Source: an uncultured Lachnospiraceae bacterium
GTDB lineage: Bacteria > Bacillota > Clostridia > Lachnospirales > Lachnospiraceae
Assembly: GCA_910583895.1 (NCBI GenBank)
Contig: CAJTYJ010000002.1
Location: forward strand, 73,830 to 137,829
Direction of reading: 5' to 3'
Length of the DNA stretch: 64,000 nucleotides
Under the pieces are notes generated by a model. It ran no database searches, had not been told where the DNA came from, and saw only the letters and a program-made list of their open reading frames with translations. The translations under genes and the position numbers were made by a program. Of the stretch, positions 1-6,724 are shown piece after piece (the first letter of the stretch is position 1; the number at the start of each line of letters is the position of its first letter).

Positions 1-184
1 TACCATGCCCAGATCTTGTTTTGAGAGCGGGAGCGAGCAAAAAAGATCTAGAACCGGGGCATGGGGAAGGGAGATGCGGAACGAAAACCCAGCATCGTAC
101 TGTACCATGCCCAGATCTTGTTTTGAGAGCGAGAGCGAGCAAAAAAGATCTAGAACCGGGGCATGGGGAAGGGAGATGCGGAAC
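1..184 (+). repeat. Tandem hairpin repeat, locus A (two 82-bp units)
   Basis: Two nearly identical 82-bp units occupy 1-82 and 103-184, separated by 20 bp; more units may lie left of the window. Each unit folds on itself: CCATGCCC pairs with GGGCATGG, and inside it AGATCTT..TTTT pairs with AAAA..AAGATCT. A purine-rich stretch and the tail GCGGAAC follow. The second unit continues as TTTAAT and reaches the ribosome binding site of the PTS IIA gene after a few bases. The same tail closes the unrelated hairpin repeats at 12688-12897 and 22416-22732. I infer a transcribed 5'-UTR element rather than coding DNA, although the frame happens to be open through it. Confidence 0.8.
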
Positions 185-203
185 TTTAATATGGAGGTTA
201 ATT

Positions 204-563
204 ATGAATACAATTTATGAGAATACGGTAAAAGGGGTCGGAGACCTGGCAGCGGCGTTTGCGGAGGAGAAAACCATTATTTTATTTGGTGACAGCGCAC
301 CGGATACTCTGAAGGATTACTGCTACAGCATCGACGTAAAGAAAGCGGACGCAGTCATTGAGCCGGGGCAGACGCTGGAGATCGATGGAAAACAGTATAA
401 GATTCAGGTGGTTGGCGGCGTCATGCAGAAAAATCTGGAAGCCCTCGGACATATCTCCATCCAGTTCAGCGGGGCTGCAGACGGACTGCCCGGAACGATG
501 GTGGTGGAAGAGGCTGAAGTGCCGGTGCTGAAAATCGGCAGCACGATCCGCGTACTGGCGTAG
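204..563 (+). CDS. PTS glucitol/sorbitol-type IIA component
   Basis: The 119-residue product matches the glucitol/sorbitol IIA family (GutA/SrlB) over its whole length. Family landmarks are an APDTLKDYC segment, PGQTLEIDG, the GGVMQKNLEALGHISIQF core with the conserved GH, and a C-terminal PGT..VP..KIGS stretch. In the known family this cytosolic domain takes phosphate from HPr and passes it to the membrane IIB/IIC proteins. No IIB/IIC gene or sorbitol dehydrogenase lies beside it, so the physiological partner is unknown. ATG 204 has GGAGG six bases upstream; the open frame continues upstream through the hairpin repeat but that part is not family-like. The next gene, 10 bp downstream, is an HPr-like protein, so the two probably form a small regulatory PTS operon. 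Confidence 0.85.
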   Translation: MNTIYENTVKGVGDLAAAFAEEKTIILFGDSAPDTLKDYCYSIDVKKADAVIEPGQTLEIDGKQYKIQVVGGVMQKNLEALGHISIQFSGAADGLPGTMVVEEAEVPVLKIGSTIRVLA

Positions 564-573
564 TGCAGGCGGA

Positions 574-834
574 ATGCTCCGAAAAAAGATACAGGTGTCC
601 ACGTCCGGCGGCATCCATATGGCCATCGCCGTGTCCCTCGGACTGACGGCAAAAGAGCAGGGAGGCCATGTGTTTTTGAAGACTGACAAAAAGATGGTCA
701 GCGCAAAAGAAGTGCCCAAGGTGCTGGCGCTTGGAGTACACGAGCTGGACTGGGTGGAAGTGATCGTGGACAGCGAAGGGGAAGAAGAAGCCCTGATGGA
801 ACGGATTGAGAGAATTTTGTGTAATAAATGGTGA
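574..834 (+). CDS. HPr-like phosphocarrier with altered regulatory site
   Basis: The 86-residue product has HPr length and fold pattern: beta start, SGGIH at 11-15, and a helix around MVSAKEVPKVLALGV at 41-55. His15, the phosphorylatable histidine of HPr, is present at exactly position 15. The neighbouring residues differ from the usual HARPA: Arg17 is Ala and Pro18 is Ile. Ser46, the site of HPr kinase in Firmicutes, is Glu46. It is therefore HPr-like but neither canonical HPr nor Crh (Crh keeps Ser46 and lacks His15). It follows the IIA gene by 10 bp and ends in a strong terminator. A dedicated phosphate donor for the upstream IIA is a reasonable inference; loss of activity is also possible. 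Confidence 0.75.
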   Translation: MLRKKIQVSTSGGIHMAIAVSLGLTAKEQGGHVFLKTDKKMVSAKEVPKVLALGVHELDWVEVIVDSEGEEEALMERIERILCNKW

Positions 835-842
835 GATTTGTG

Positions 843-870
843 AAAAAGGCGGGGGTTACTCCGCCTTTTT
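843..870. terminator. Bidirectional terminator shared by convergent genes
   Basis: AAAAAGGCGG and CCGCCTTTTT form a hairpin with a GGGTTACT loop and have A-rich and T-rich flanks, so it can stop transcription in both directions. Its right arm and loop encode the last codons (KKAE) and the stop of the MATE gene on the minus strand. Confidence 0.85.
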
Positions 871-2193
871 CATAACTACAAAATAACTGATCACCAGAAT
901 CACCACAGCGCCGGCCCATGCCAGAATCTCCGCGTAGAAGATGCCGGTCTCCCCGACAAACCGGGGAAGAAGGATGGCGGCCAGGGCACGCATGAGGAAT
1001 TCTGCGATGCCGGAAGCCATGGGAAGGACCGTATTGCCCATGCCCTGGATGACAGAACGGGTCACATGCAGGATGTAGAGAATGGGCAGGCACAGGCTCA
1101 TGACGGACAGATAAAAATATGCGATTCCCATGGTCTGCGTAAATTCTTCGGGGGTACCGGAGATAAAGCAGCCAAGGATCACCCTGCCTCCAAGCAGCAT
1201 GCAGGCAGCGATGAGAACCGAGGTGGCAAGGGCGATCAGAAGGGCGGCGCGCATTCCTTTTCGGATGCGGTCCAGCCTTCCGGCGCCCAGATTCTGTCCG
1301 GTGTAAGTGACCATGGCATAGCCGTAAGAGGTGGCGGCAACTTCCAGTACGCCGTAAAGCTTATTGGTGGCTGTAAATCCGGCGATGAAGATGACACCAA
1401 AGCCGTTGACCACAAACTGCACGATCATTCCGCCCACGGAGATGATGGCGTTCTGAAGCGCCATGGGGGTTCCCAGAAGAAGCAGACGCTTAGGGAGCCC
1501 TTTTTGCAGGCGGAAGTCAGACAGGGTCAGGGTTATAAGTTCCAGCTTTCGGACATGGTAAAAACAAAAAAAGCAGGAGACAACCTGAGCGATCAGGGTG
1601 GCCGCAGCGGCTCCGCTGATCCCAAACCCGAGAATCAGCACAAAGAACAGGTCCAGGGCAATATTGGTTATTGCGGCGATGATCATGGCATACAGAGGGG
1701 TCCTGCCGTCTCCTAAGGCGCGCAGGATGCTGGCAGAGAAGTTATATGCCATGATGCCGGGTATTCCAAGATACATGATGCGCAGGTATAATAACGTATC
1801 GGAAAGAATGGTTTTTGGAGTCTGCAAAAGCAGAAGGACGGGGCGGGCGATGGCCTGTCCAAAACCAAGCAGCAAAAGGGCGGACAGAAGGGAAAGAACC
1901 GCGGCGTTTCCGATGGTGCGGCGAAGATCTGCTGCCTTTCCGGCTCCGAAATGTTGTGCCATCAGGATCCCGAATCCCTGGGTCAGTCCCTGGATTACGC
2001 TGAGCATCAGCCAGTTCATCCAGTCAGCGGCGCCCAGGGCGGCGAGGGCCTGTACGCCCAGCGCTTTTCCCACCACCATGGTGTCCACCACCGTATACAG
2101 CTGCTGAAATACGTTGCCGACCATCAGCGGCAGAGCGAAAGTGAAAATCAAAGACGCAGGGCGTCCCAAAGTCATCTGTTTTGTCTGTGCCAT
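856..2193 (-). CDS. MATE family multidrug/metabolite efflux transporter
   Basis: The 445-residue, very hydrophobic product has the roughly 12 membrane segments and two-fold repeated organisation of MATE (NorM/DinF-like) exporters. The family begins with a cytosolic PASLIFTFALPLMVGNVFQQLY-type segment, which is seen here at about residues 12-33, and a related pattern recurs after residue 230 (PKRLLLLGTPMALQNAI). Members extrude cationic compounds in exchange for Na+ or H+; the substrate cannot be told. The gene is transcribed alone from a good promoter at 2229-2257. Its 3' end is overlapped by the terminator of the convergent HPr-like gene. Confidence 0.9.
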   Translation of the reverse strand: MAQTKQMTLGRPASLIFTFALPLMVGNVFQQLYTVVDTMVVGKALGVQALAALGAADWMNWLMLSVIQGLTQGFGILMAQHFGAGKAADLRRTIGNAAVLSLLSALLLLGFGQAIARPVLLLLQTPKTILSDTLLYLRIMYLGIPGIMAYNFSASILRALGDGRTPLYAMIIAAITNIALDLFFVLILGFGISGAAAATLIAQVVSCFFCFYHVRKLELITLTLSDFRLQKGLPKRLLLLGTPMALQNAIISVGGMIVQFVVNGFGVIFIAGFTATNKLYGVLEVAATSYGYAMVTYTGQNLGAGRLDRIRKGMRAALLIALATSVLIAACMLLGGRVILGCFISGTPEEFTQTMGIAYFYLSVMSLCLPILYILHVTRSVIQGMGNTVLPMASGIAEFLMRALAAILLPRFVGETGIFYAEILAWAGAVVILVISYFVVMKKAE

Positions 2194-2228
2194 AGCTGCC
2201 TTTTATCCTTTCTGTAACAGGTAACACG

Positions 2229-2257
2229 ATTGTAACCTCAGGAGGAGGAAAAGTCAA
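2229..2257 (-). promoter_or_regulatory. Promoter of the MATE gene
   Basis: Read on the minus strand, TTGACT (2257-2252) and TACAAT (2234-2229) are separated by 17 bp. The gene start is 36 bp downstream. Confidence 0.7.
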
Positions 2258-2265
2258 TGATCCGT

Positions 2266-2294
2266 TTGACGATGCGGGGGATGTGAGATATAAT
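2266..2294 (+). promoter_or_regulatory. Sigma-A promoter of the 2327 gene
   Basis: TTGACG at 2266-2271 and a perfect TATAAT at 2289-2294 with a 17-bp spacer. It lies back to back with the MATE promoter. Confidence 0.8.
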
Positions 2295-2326
2295 GAAAAC
2301 AAGACTGCGGCAAAAGGAGGATGTTC

Positions 2327-3379
2327 ATGGTCAAAGCAGCATATCAGAAACTGTTTGCAAATAAAATATGGCTCAGCCTTGGGGTGACGCTGCTTACCTG
2401 CTGCTTTCTCTGCGGTTATGTCGCTTCGATGGATGTCAGCGAAGAGACTGTGGAGATGATCGTATGGTTTTCGGTGATCGCGGGAGGATTCGTGACAATT
2501 CTGGTCATTTATCAGGTGATCTGGGGGTTTGTTCAGATTCAGAAACTTAAGAATTATTTAAACCGGCTGCCGGTCTTTGTCAGGGAGCGTCTGGAGTATG
2601 ATTTCCGGACCGGGGATCAGATCAGCGATTTGTACTTTACCAGCTCTCACCTTTTTGTGCTTCAGATCCGTCCGGGCAGCCGTCAGGGCATTGTCTGCAT
2701 CCCCTATGAAGAGATTCAGGAAGTCCGCATTCGGCCGAAGATGCAGGTCAATACAATTCTGGAAATCCGAAAGACCCAGGATCAGCCTTCCCATTATGTG
2801 TTTGAATCCGCCGGCTTCAGTGCCGGGATGATTTCCACGATCAACGATAAGATCGCAGGGATTCGGGCGCGTATGGATGCCCCAAGGCCCCTGCCAGAAG
2901 AGCAGAAAAAGGAAGAAAACCGGAAAAGAAGAGCGGTTGAGCGGGGAAAGATCTGGGACAGCGGAATCTTTCATATAGCCCTCGCCTTTGGGATGCTGAT
3001 GCTTTTTTGCTACACCATCATTCTGGCTGAGGACAGTCAGAGCAAGGTGCATGTGATACAGGATCTGGAACATGCAGCCGGTTATGGAGCATTTTCTCCT
3101 GTAAAGATCGGAGGGCTTTTGTTTTGGCCGAATCTTCTGTTCTATCTGGTGCTGTATGGCGGTTCTCTCTTTTTGCTGGTGTCTCTCTTTTTGTTTATGC
3201 GCAGAAGGATCGGCAAAAAAGAAGGGGAGACCGTGGAATGGATAAGCAGATGGAGAGCAGCGGCATTTACGGTAATAGCGGTTTTGTTTATGTTATTGAT
3301 TGGAACCGTTTATTCTTCAGATGTAGGTTCCTGGGCAAGGCTGACGGAAGGATTTTATCTGATGATCAGTGGATTTTAA
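2327..3379 (+). CDS. Membrane protein of unknown function
   Basis: The 350-residue product is not one I recognise. Two membrane helices lie near the N terminus (about residues 15-35 and 45-68), followed by a soluble region (about 70-200) with a YcxB/PH-like feel (YFTSSHLFVLQIRPG.RQGIVCIPYEEIQEVRIRPK). A charged stretch EEQKKEENRKRR comes next, then three more predicted helices (about 208-228, 262-290, 308-330). The soluble part resembles membrane-anchored PH-like sensor domains, but this is only a resemblance. ATG 2327 is chosen because AAAGGAGG sits seven bases upstream; an ATG at 2321 is too close to it. The gene has its own promoter and is followed after 31 bp by a cupin gene. Confidence 0.7.
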   Translation: MVKAAYQKLFANKIWLSLGVTLLTCCFLCGYVASMDVSEETVEMIVWFSVIAGGFVTILVIYQVIWGFVQIQKLKNYLNRLPVFVRERLEYDFRTGDQISDLYFTSSHLFVLQIRPGSRQGIVCIPYEEIQEVRIRPKMQVNTILEIRKTQDQPSHYVFESAGFSAGMISTINDKIAGIRARMDAPRPLPEEQKKEENRKRRAVERGKIWDSGIFHIALAFGMLMLFCYTIILAEDSQSKVHVIQDLEHAAGYGAFSPVKIGGLLFWPNLLFYLVLYGGSLFLLVSLFLFMRRRIGKKEGETVEWISRWRAAAFTVIAVLFMLLIGTVYSSDVGSWARLTEGFYLMISGF

Positions 3380-3410
3380 AGGTTAAATTTTAGGAAAAGA
3401 GGAGACAAGA

Positions 3411-3752
3411 ATGGTTCGTAAAGCAGAAGTAAAAACAGTGGAAGGCCTTCGGGGCGGCAAGGGAAAACTAAAGATGCATCATATCCTGAAACCGGAGGAA
3501 CTAAACGGTCACGGAAGACTGTATGCGCTGGTGCGGATGGAGCCCCACAGCAGCATCGGTTATCATGAGCACATCGGAGAGACAGAACCCTATTATGTGA
3601 TCTCTGGTCATGGTACTTTTATTGATCATGACAAAAAGAGGATTCCGGTGGGGCCGGACGATGTATGCCTGATTGCCTGCGGACAGAGTCATGGCTTTGA
3701 GAATGACTCCGATGAAGAACTGGTAATGATGGCACTGGTTTATAACGAGTGA
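3411..3752 (+). CDS. Small cupin-domain protein
   Basis: The 113-residue protein is a single cupin barrel. Motif 1 is visible as GYHEHIGETEPYYVISG, with the metal-ligand pattern H-x-H..E, and motif 2 as CLIACGQSHGFEND, with the second His. Such one-domain cupins bind a metal ion and serve as sugar or amino-acid isomerases, dioxygenases or small-molecule sensors; the substrate cannot be read from the sequence. An RBS AGAGGAG precedes ATG 3411. The SseB-like gene follows 17 bp later, so the two probably share a transcript with the membrane-protein gene upstream. Confidence 0.85.
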   Translation: MVRKAEVKTVEGLRGGKGKLKMHHILKPEELNGHGRLYALVRMEPHSSIGYHEHIGETEPYYVISGHGTFIDHDKKRIPVGPDDVCLIACGQSHGFENDSDEELVMMALVYNE

Positions 3753-3769
3753 GACAGGAGGAAAGAGAT

Positions 3770-4699
3770 ATGCCGATGGAGACAAAGATGCCGAACCCTT
3801 ATCCGGAAGGCAAAAAGGAAGAGGATCCGAATGTGTCAGAGGACAAGCTGGTGTCGGAAGTCCGCAATCTGCAGGAGGCCTGGGTGCTGTACTCTCCTTT
3901 GACCAACATGTCCTATGCTGAATGCGAGGAGGAGAATTATAACGACCAGATCCGCTTGTATGCCGGCAGGGAAGATGCTGAAGCCGATTCAAAAAAGCTG
4001 GAAGAAAAGGGCATCCGCGTGACAGTGCGGGAACTGAAGACCGTGGAGGTACTGGTCCCGGTAAAGGCAGAGCATCCGGACGGAGAGAAAAAAAAGCTGT
4101 ATTTGAACCAGGTCCGTCAGTATTTGAGCACGCTGCCGTTTATCGGAATCAATGCCGTTTTTTATAAGCCCAAGGGGCAGGAAGCCAAAACGCTGGAGCT
4201 TTGCAGGCTTCTTCCGGAGGATTTTGAGAAAAAGGTGGGAGAGAACGCGCTCTACCAGCCGAATTTGCAGCTTACCGGCCTGTATCTGATGCAGGAGGCC
4301 CGAAGAAAAAAAGAGTATGTGGATAAGAAGCAGCTGCAGGCTCTGGATGAGGAGTTTTCCTCCAATCTGGTCAGATCCAGGCTGTTTTTAGCAGTTTTAC
4401 CGCCGAAAGGACAGGAGAAGGAGCAGAAGATTGACCTGAAAACGTGTCAGCTTCCTTACCTGAAGCATCAAAGCGGAGACCGTTTTTTCCCGGTGTTTAC
4501 AGATATCTGGGAATTTCAAAAGTACACCAACGGAAAAAAGAACCTGCGTCCGATACAGGTTCCTTTTTCAGAGATCAGCAAATTCTGGGTGCAGGATGCC
4601 AAAGCCTACATGATCAATCCCATGGGATCTTCCATCCCGATCACCCGGGAGATGATTCCAAAGATTCTGGAACGGTTCTTGCCTCCAAAGGAAGCCTGA
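3770..4699 (+). CDS. SseB-domain protein
   Basis: The 309-residue cytosolic protein ends in a recognisable SseB N-terminal-type domain (about 225-305): RFFPVFTDIWEFQKY, then QVPFSEISKFW and NPMGSSIPITREMI. In the family this fold is found in serine-sensitivity enhancer and various small Firmicutes proteins, with no enzymatic activity established. The region before it (residues 25-210) carries repeated helix-rich segments with many KK/EE pairs and a second weaker copy around TLPFIGINAVFYKP. ATG 3770 is chosen because AGGAGG lies close upstream; an in-frame codon at 3749 overlaps the cupin stop. Confidence 0.7.
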   Translation: MPMETKMPNPYPEGKKEEDPNVSEDKLVSEVRNLQEAWVLYSPLTNMSYAECEEENYNDQIRLYAGREDAEADSKKLEEKGIRVTVRELKTVEVLVPVKAEHPDGEKKKLYLNQVRQYLSTLPFIGINAVFYKPKGQEAKTLELCRLLPEDFEKKVGENALYQPNLQLTGLYLMQEARRKKEYVDKKQLQALDEEFSSNLVRSRLFLAVLPPKGQEKEQKIDLKTCQLPYLKHQSGDRFFPVFTDIWEFQKYTNGKKNLRPIQVPFSEISKFWVQDAKAYMINPMGSSIPITREMIPKILERFLPPKEA

Positions 4700-4735
4700 C
4701 AAAAAGACAAAGAGTCCAAAAGCGGACAGCGGCGG

Positions 4736-5389
4736 TCACTGGCGGTTTTGCTCCTGTCTCCACCAGATATAAGACATGATGCCCGGGATCAGGCAGGCGA
4801 TGAGGATGGCGGCCAGATAGATTCCGAAGATGACCGGGTTTGCGATGGGGACAAAGGCGCAGAAGATGGAGACCAATCCGGCAAGAAAGAAGCATTTGCC
4901 GCCCAGCCGGTGGGTCTTGCGCCACACCTCTTCGCTGGAGATCGTCCAGGGGGTCTTGATTCCCATATAAAAATTGCTCTTGAACTTGGGCATGATATTG
5001 CCGATGAACAAAAACAGCAAACCGATCCCGAGCATGACCACCATGGGCACCGACAGGGTGCCGGGCCGCAGCGCTTCTGTGATCGTGACGGCGTTCATGA
5101 CCAGCATAAAGAGCTGGATCAGGACGCAGAACGCGTCATAGTAGCTGCCGAACTTCTGATAATTCTGCCTGCGCGGATCGATCTTCGGAAGGATGTCAAA
5201 AAGAAGGGCCATGGGAAGTCCTGTGCCTGCGGTGAGAAAGATCATATGCCTGCCGCCGTAGGTGACAGTACCGTCCAGGTCCCAGTGGGTGGGGATCTGC
5301 GCCGGAAGCTTTGGATAAAGTACAGCTGCCAGCAGGAGGCTTGCAGCAGCCAGAAGATAGGTGAGGATACGCATGTTAGGATTTTTCAT
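4736..5389 (-). CDS. sdpI: SdpI-like immunity/signal membrane protein
   Basis: The 217-residue product has an N-terminal DUF1648 segment (PTHWDLDGTVTYGG) followed by the SdpI domain with about six membrane helices. The SdpI signature NFYMGIKTPWTISSEEVWRKTHR is clear at about 148-170. In Bacillus subtilis SdpI gives immunity to the SdpC killing peptide and sequesters the repressor SdpR at the membrane. Here the gene follows an SdpR-like gene with a 14-bp overlap, the same order as in Bacillus. ATG 5389 has AAAGGAG nine bases upstream inside the sdpR coding region; an in-frame TTG at 5410 has a poor RBS. No toxin genes sdpABC are nearby. Confidence 0.85.
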   Translation of the reverse strand: MKNPNMRILTYLLAAASLLLAAVLYPKLPAQIPTHWDLDGTVTYGGRHMIFLTAGTGLPMALLFDILPKIDPRRQNYQKFGSYYDAFCVLIQLFMLVMNAVTITEALRPGTLSVPMVVMLGIGLLFLFIGNIMPKFKSNFYMGIKTPWTISSEEVWRKTHRLGGKCFFLAGLVSIFCAFVPIANPVIFGIYLAAILIACLIPGIMSYIWWRQEQNRQ

Positions 5390-5669
5390 GGTGAGATTCT
5401 CCTTTTTCAATTCCTTTTAGGGACATCATCCAGTTCAGGATATCGTCCAGCACGGTGGTATTCAGTGTGTAATAGATATATTTCCCCTTTTTCTCGTCGT
5501 CAATCAGTCCCGCATGTCTTAGGATGGACAGATGATGGGAAAGAGAGGCGCCAGTGATGGGAAAATGTTCCAGAAGTTCTCCGGCAGCCATGGGACCGGC
5601 CCGAAGAAGGTTCAGGATCTCCCGGCGGGTGGGATCCGATAGCGCTTTGAAGCTGTCCTGAAAACCCAT
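5376..5669 (-). CDS. sdpR: SdpR-like ArsR-family repressor
   Basis: The 97-residue winged-helix protein has the ArsR layout: FKALSDPTRREILNLL at the N terminus, a recognition helix in ITGASLSHHLSILRHAGLI, and the wing KKGKYIYYTLNTT. No cysteine metal-binding motif is present. The stretch DPTRR..ILxLL..AGE..EHF..SHHL and the ending TTVLDDILNWM closely resemble Bacillus SdpR, the autorepressor of sdpRI. It is the first gene of a two-gene operon with the sdpI-like gene. A 9-bp inverted repeat immediately downstream of the predicted -10 box is a good candidate for its own operator. Confidence 0.88.
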   Translation of the reverse strand: MGFQDSFKALSDPTRREILNLLRAGPMAAGELLEHFPITGASLSHHLSILRHAGLIDDEKKGKYIYYTLNTTVLDDILNWMMSLKGIEKGESHHEKS

Positions 5670-5689
5670 ACAAATTCCCCCTTTCTAAC

Positions 5690-5748
5690 ATTTAGATAAT
5701 TTTCTAAATATCTAAATAAAGACTATCACAGAAAGCGAAAAAAGTCAA
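5690..5748 (-). promoter_or_regulatory. sdpRI promoter with inverted-repeat operator
   Basis: On the minus strand TTGACT (5748-5743) and TAGTCT (5725-5720) lie 17 bp apart. Just downstream, ATTTAGATA (5690-5698) and TATCTAAAT (5709-5717) form a perfect 9-bp inverted repeat with a 10-bp AT-rich centre. This position would allow a bound ArsR dimer to block initiation. Confidence 0.7.
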
Positions 5749-5770
5749 TGAAATATCAGTAAATTTCTGC

Positions 5771-6069
5771 TTGTCATTTGATGTGGTTGTGATATATTAT
5801 AAGGGAACGTTATTCGAAGAGAAAACGCATCATTTAGGCTCTGTCCGGCTGGATGGATTTCTTATGTCATCGACATGATTTTTTCGTTATAAAAAGTGCT
5901 GACCTTTGGAGGCGGCAACTTTTATCCGTCTGATTCTGTTTTGCAGTCTGCCGTCCGGCAGAAAGATTTCTGATGCTTTCCCGATTTCGTTCGTTTCCCC
6001 AGAATAAAAAGTGCTGAAAGACAGGGGACGTAGGATTACGCCGTTTTATCAGCCAAAAAAGGAGAAAAC
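5771..6069 (+). promoter_or_regulatory. Promoter and long structured leader of the ECF S-component gene
   Basis: TTGTCA (5771-5776) and TATTAT (5795-5800), 18 bp apart, form a likely promoter. It leaves an untranslated leader of about 260 nt before the ATG at 6070. The leader contains several hairpins (ATGTC/GACAT followed by TTTTTT near 5867-5885, AAAAGT/ACTTTT near 5891-5924, TCTGCCG/CGGCAGA near 5947-5962) and a repeated ATAAAAAGTGCTGA (about 5889 and 6005). A leader of this size before a vitamin-type transporter suggests a riboswitch or attenuator, but I could not match it to TPP, FMN, THF, cobalamin or preQ1 consensus sequences. Confidence 0.45.
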
Positions 6070-6681
6070 ATGAACAAGAACACAGCACAGCGTACCCGTT
6101 ATATGGTGGAACTGGCCCTGATGTCAGCCATTATCTTTATAATGGCTTTCACGCCCCTTGGGTATTTCCGCACACCAGGACTTTCGATCACCTTTTTAAC
6201 AGTTCCGGTGGCGGTAGGAGCGATCATCTTAGGGCCAAAAGGAGGAGCGGCCTGCGGTCTGGTCTTTGGCATCACCAGTTTGATTCAGTGCTTTATGGGC
6301 GGTACATTTGGCTCTATGCTGCTTAGCATCAATCCTCTGGGAACCGCCTTTACCTGCATCGTACCCCGGATCCTGGAGGGTCTGCTCTGCGGTCTGGTCT
6401 TTCAGGGAGTCAGAAAGGTGTCTTCGTCGAAAAATGGTGCGTATTTTGCTGCCAGCCTGGCGTGTCCGCTTCTGAATACGCTGCTGTTTATGAGCGCCGT
6501 GGTGCTTATTTTTTACCATACAGAATACATTCAGGGATTTGTGGAGGCCCTTGGGGTGTCCAATCCCTTTACCTTTGCAGCCGCTTTTGTGGGGGCGCAG
6601 GGGATGATTGAAGCGATTATATGCTTTGTGATTGCAGGCGCCGTGTCCCGGGCGCTGGGAGCGGCGCTGAAGGTGGCATAG
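6070..6681 (+). CDS. ECF transporter S component (vitamin-type substrate)
   Basis: The 203-residue membrane protein has about six helices and the ECF_trnsprt family pattern: ALMSAIIFIMAFTPLGYFRTPG, then ITFLTVPVAVGAIILGPKGGAACGLVFG and a VPRILEGLLCGLVF segment. S components bind a vitamin or metal and work with a shared EcfAA'T energy module encoded elsewhere. The sequence looks closest to the pantothenate-type (PanT-like) subgroup, but that is a weak impression. RBS AGGAG is seven bases before ATG 6070. The next gene, a beta-aminopeptidase-like hydrolase, follows after 43 bp and is probably cotranscribed. Confidence 0.8.
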   Translation: MNKNTAQRTRYMVELALMSAIIFIMAFTPLGYFRTPGLSITFLTVPVAVGAIILGPKGGAACGLVFGITSLIQCFMGGTFGSMLLSINPLGTAFTCIVPRILEGLLCGLVFQGVRKVSSSKNGAYFAASLACPLLNTLLFMSAVVLIFYHTEYIQGFVEALGVSNPFTFAAAFVGAQGMIEAIICFVIAGAVSRALGAALKVA

Positions 6682-6724
6682 ATGCGCTGACAGCAATCTG
6701 AAAAACGAAAGAGGTGAAACGATC

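Noticed and set aside
21..203. Open frame extending the PTS IIA gene upstream through the hairpin repeat
   Set aside because: The extension merely translates the two repeat units, has no similarity to the IIA family, and ATG 204 has an excellent RBS.
1066..1716. 216-codon plus-strand frame
   Set aside because: It lies wholly antisense within the MATE gene, has low-complexity composition and no RBS; it is a coding shadow.
5807..6069. Known vitamin riboswitch (TPP, FMN, THF, preQ1) in the ECF leader
   Set aside because: None of the conserved core sequences of these classes could be found, so no class name is given.
5867..6088. 73-codon minus-strand frame in the ECF leader
   Set aside because: It overlaps the start of the S-component gene, has no RBS or homology, and coincides with the structured leader.
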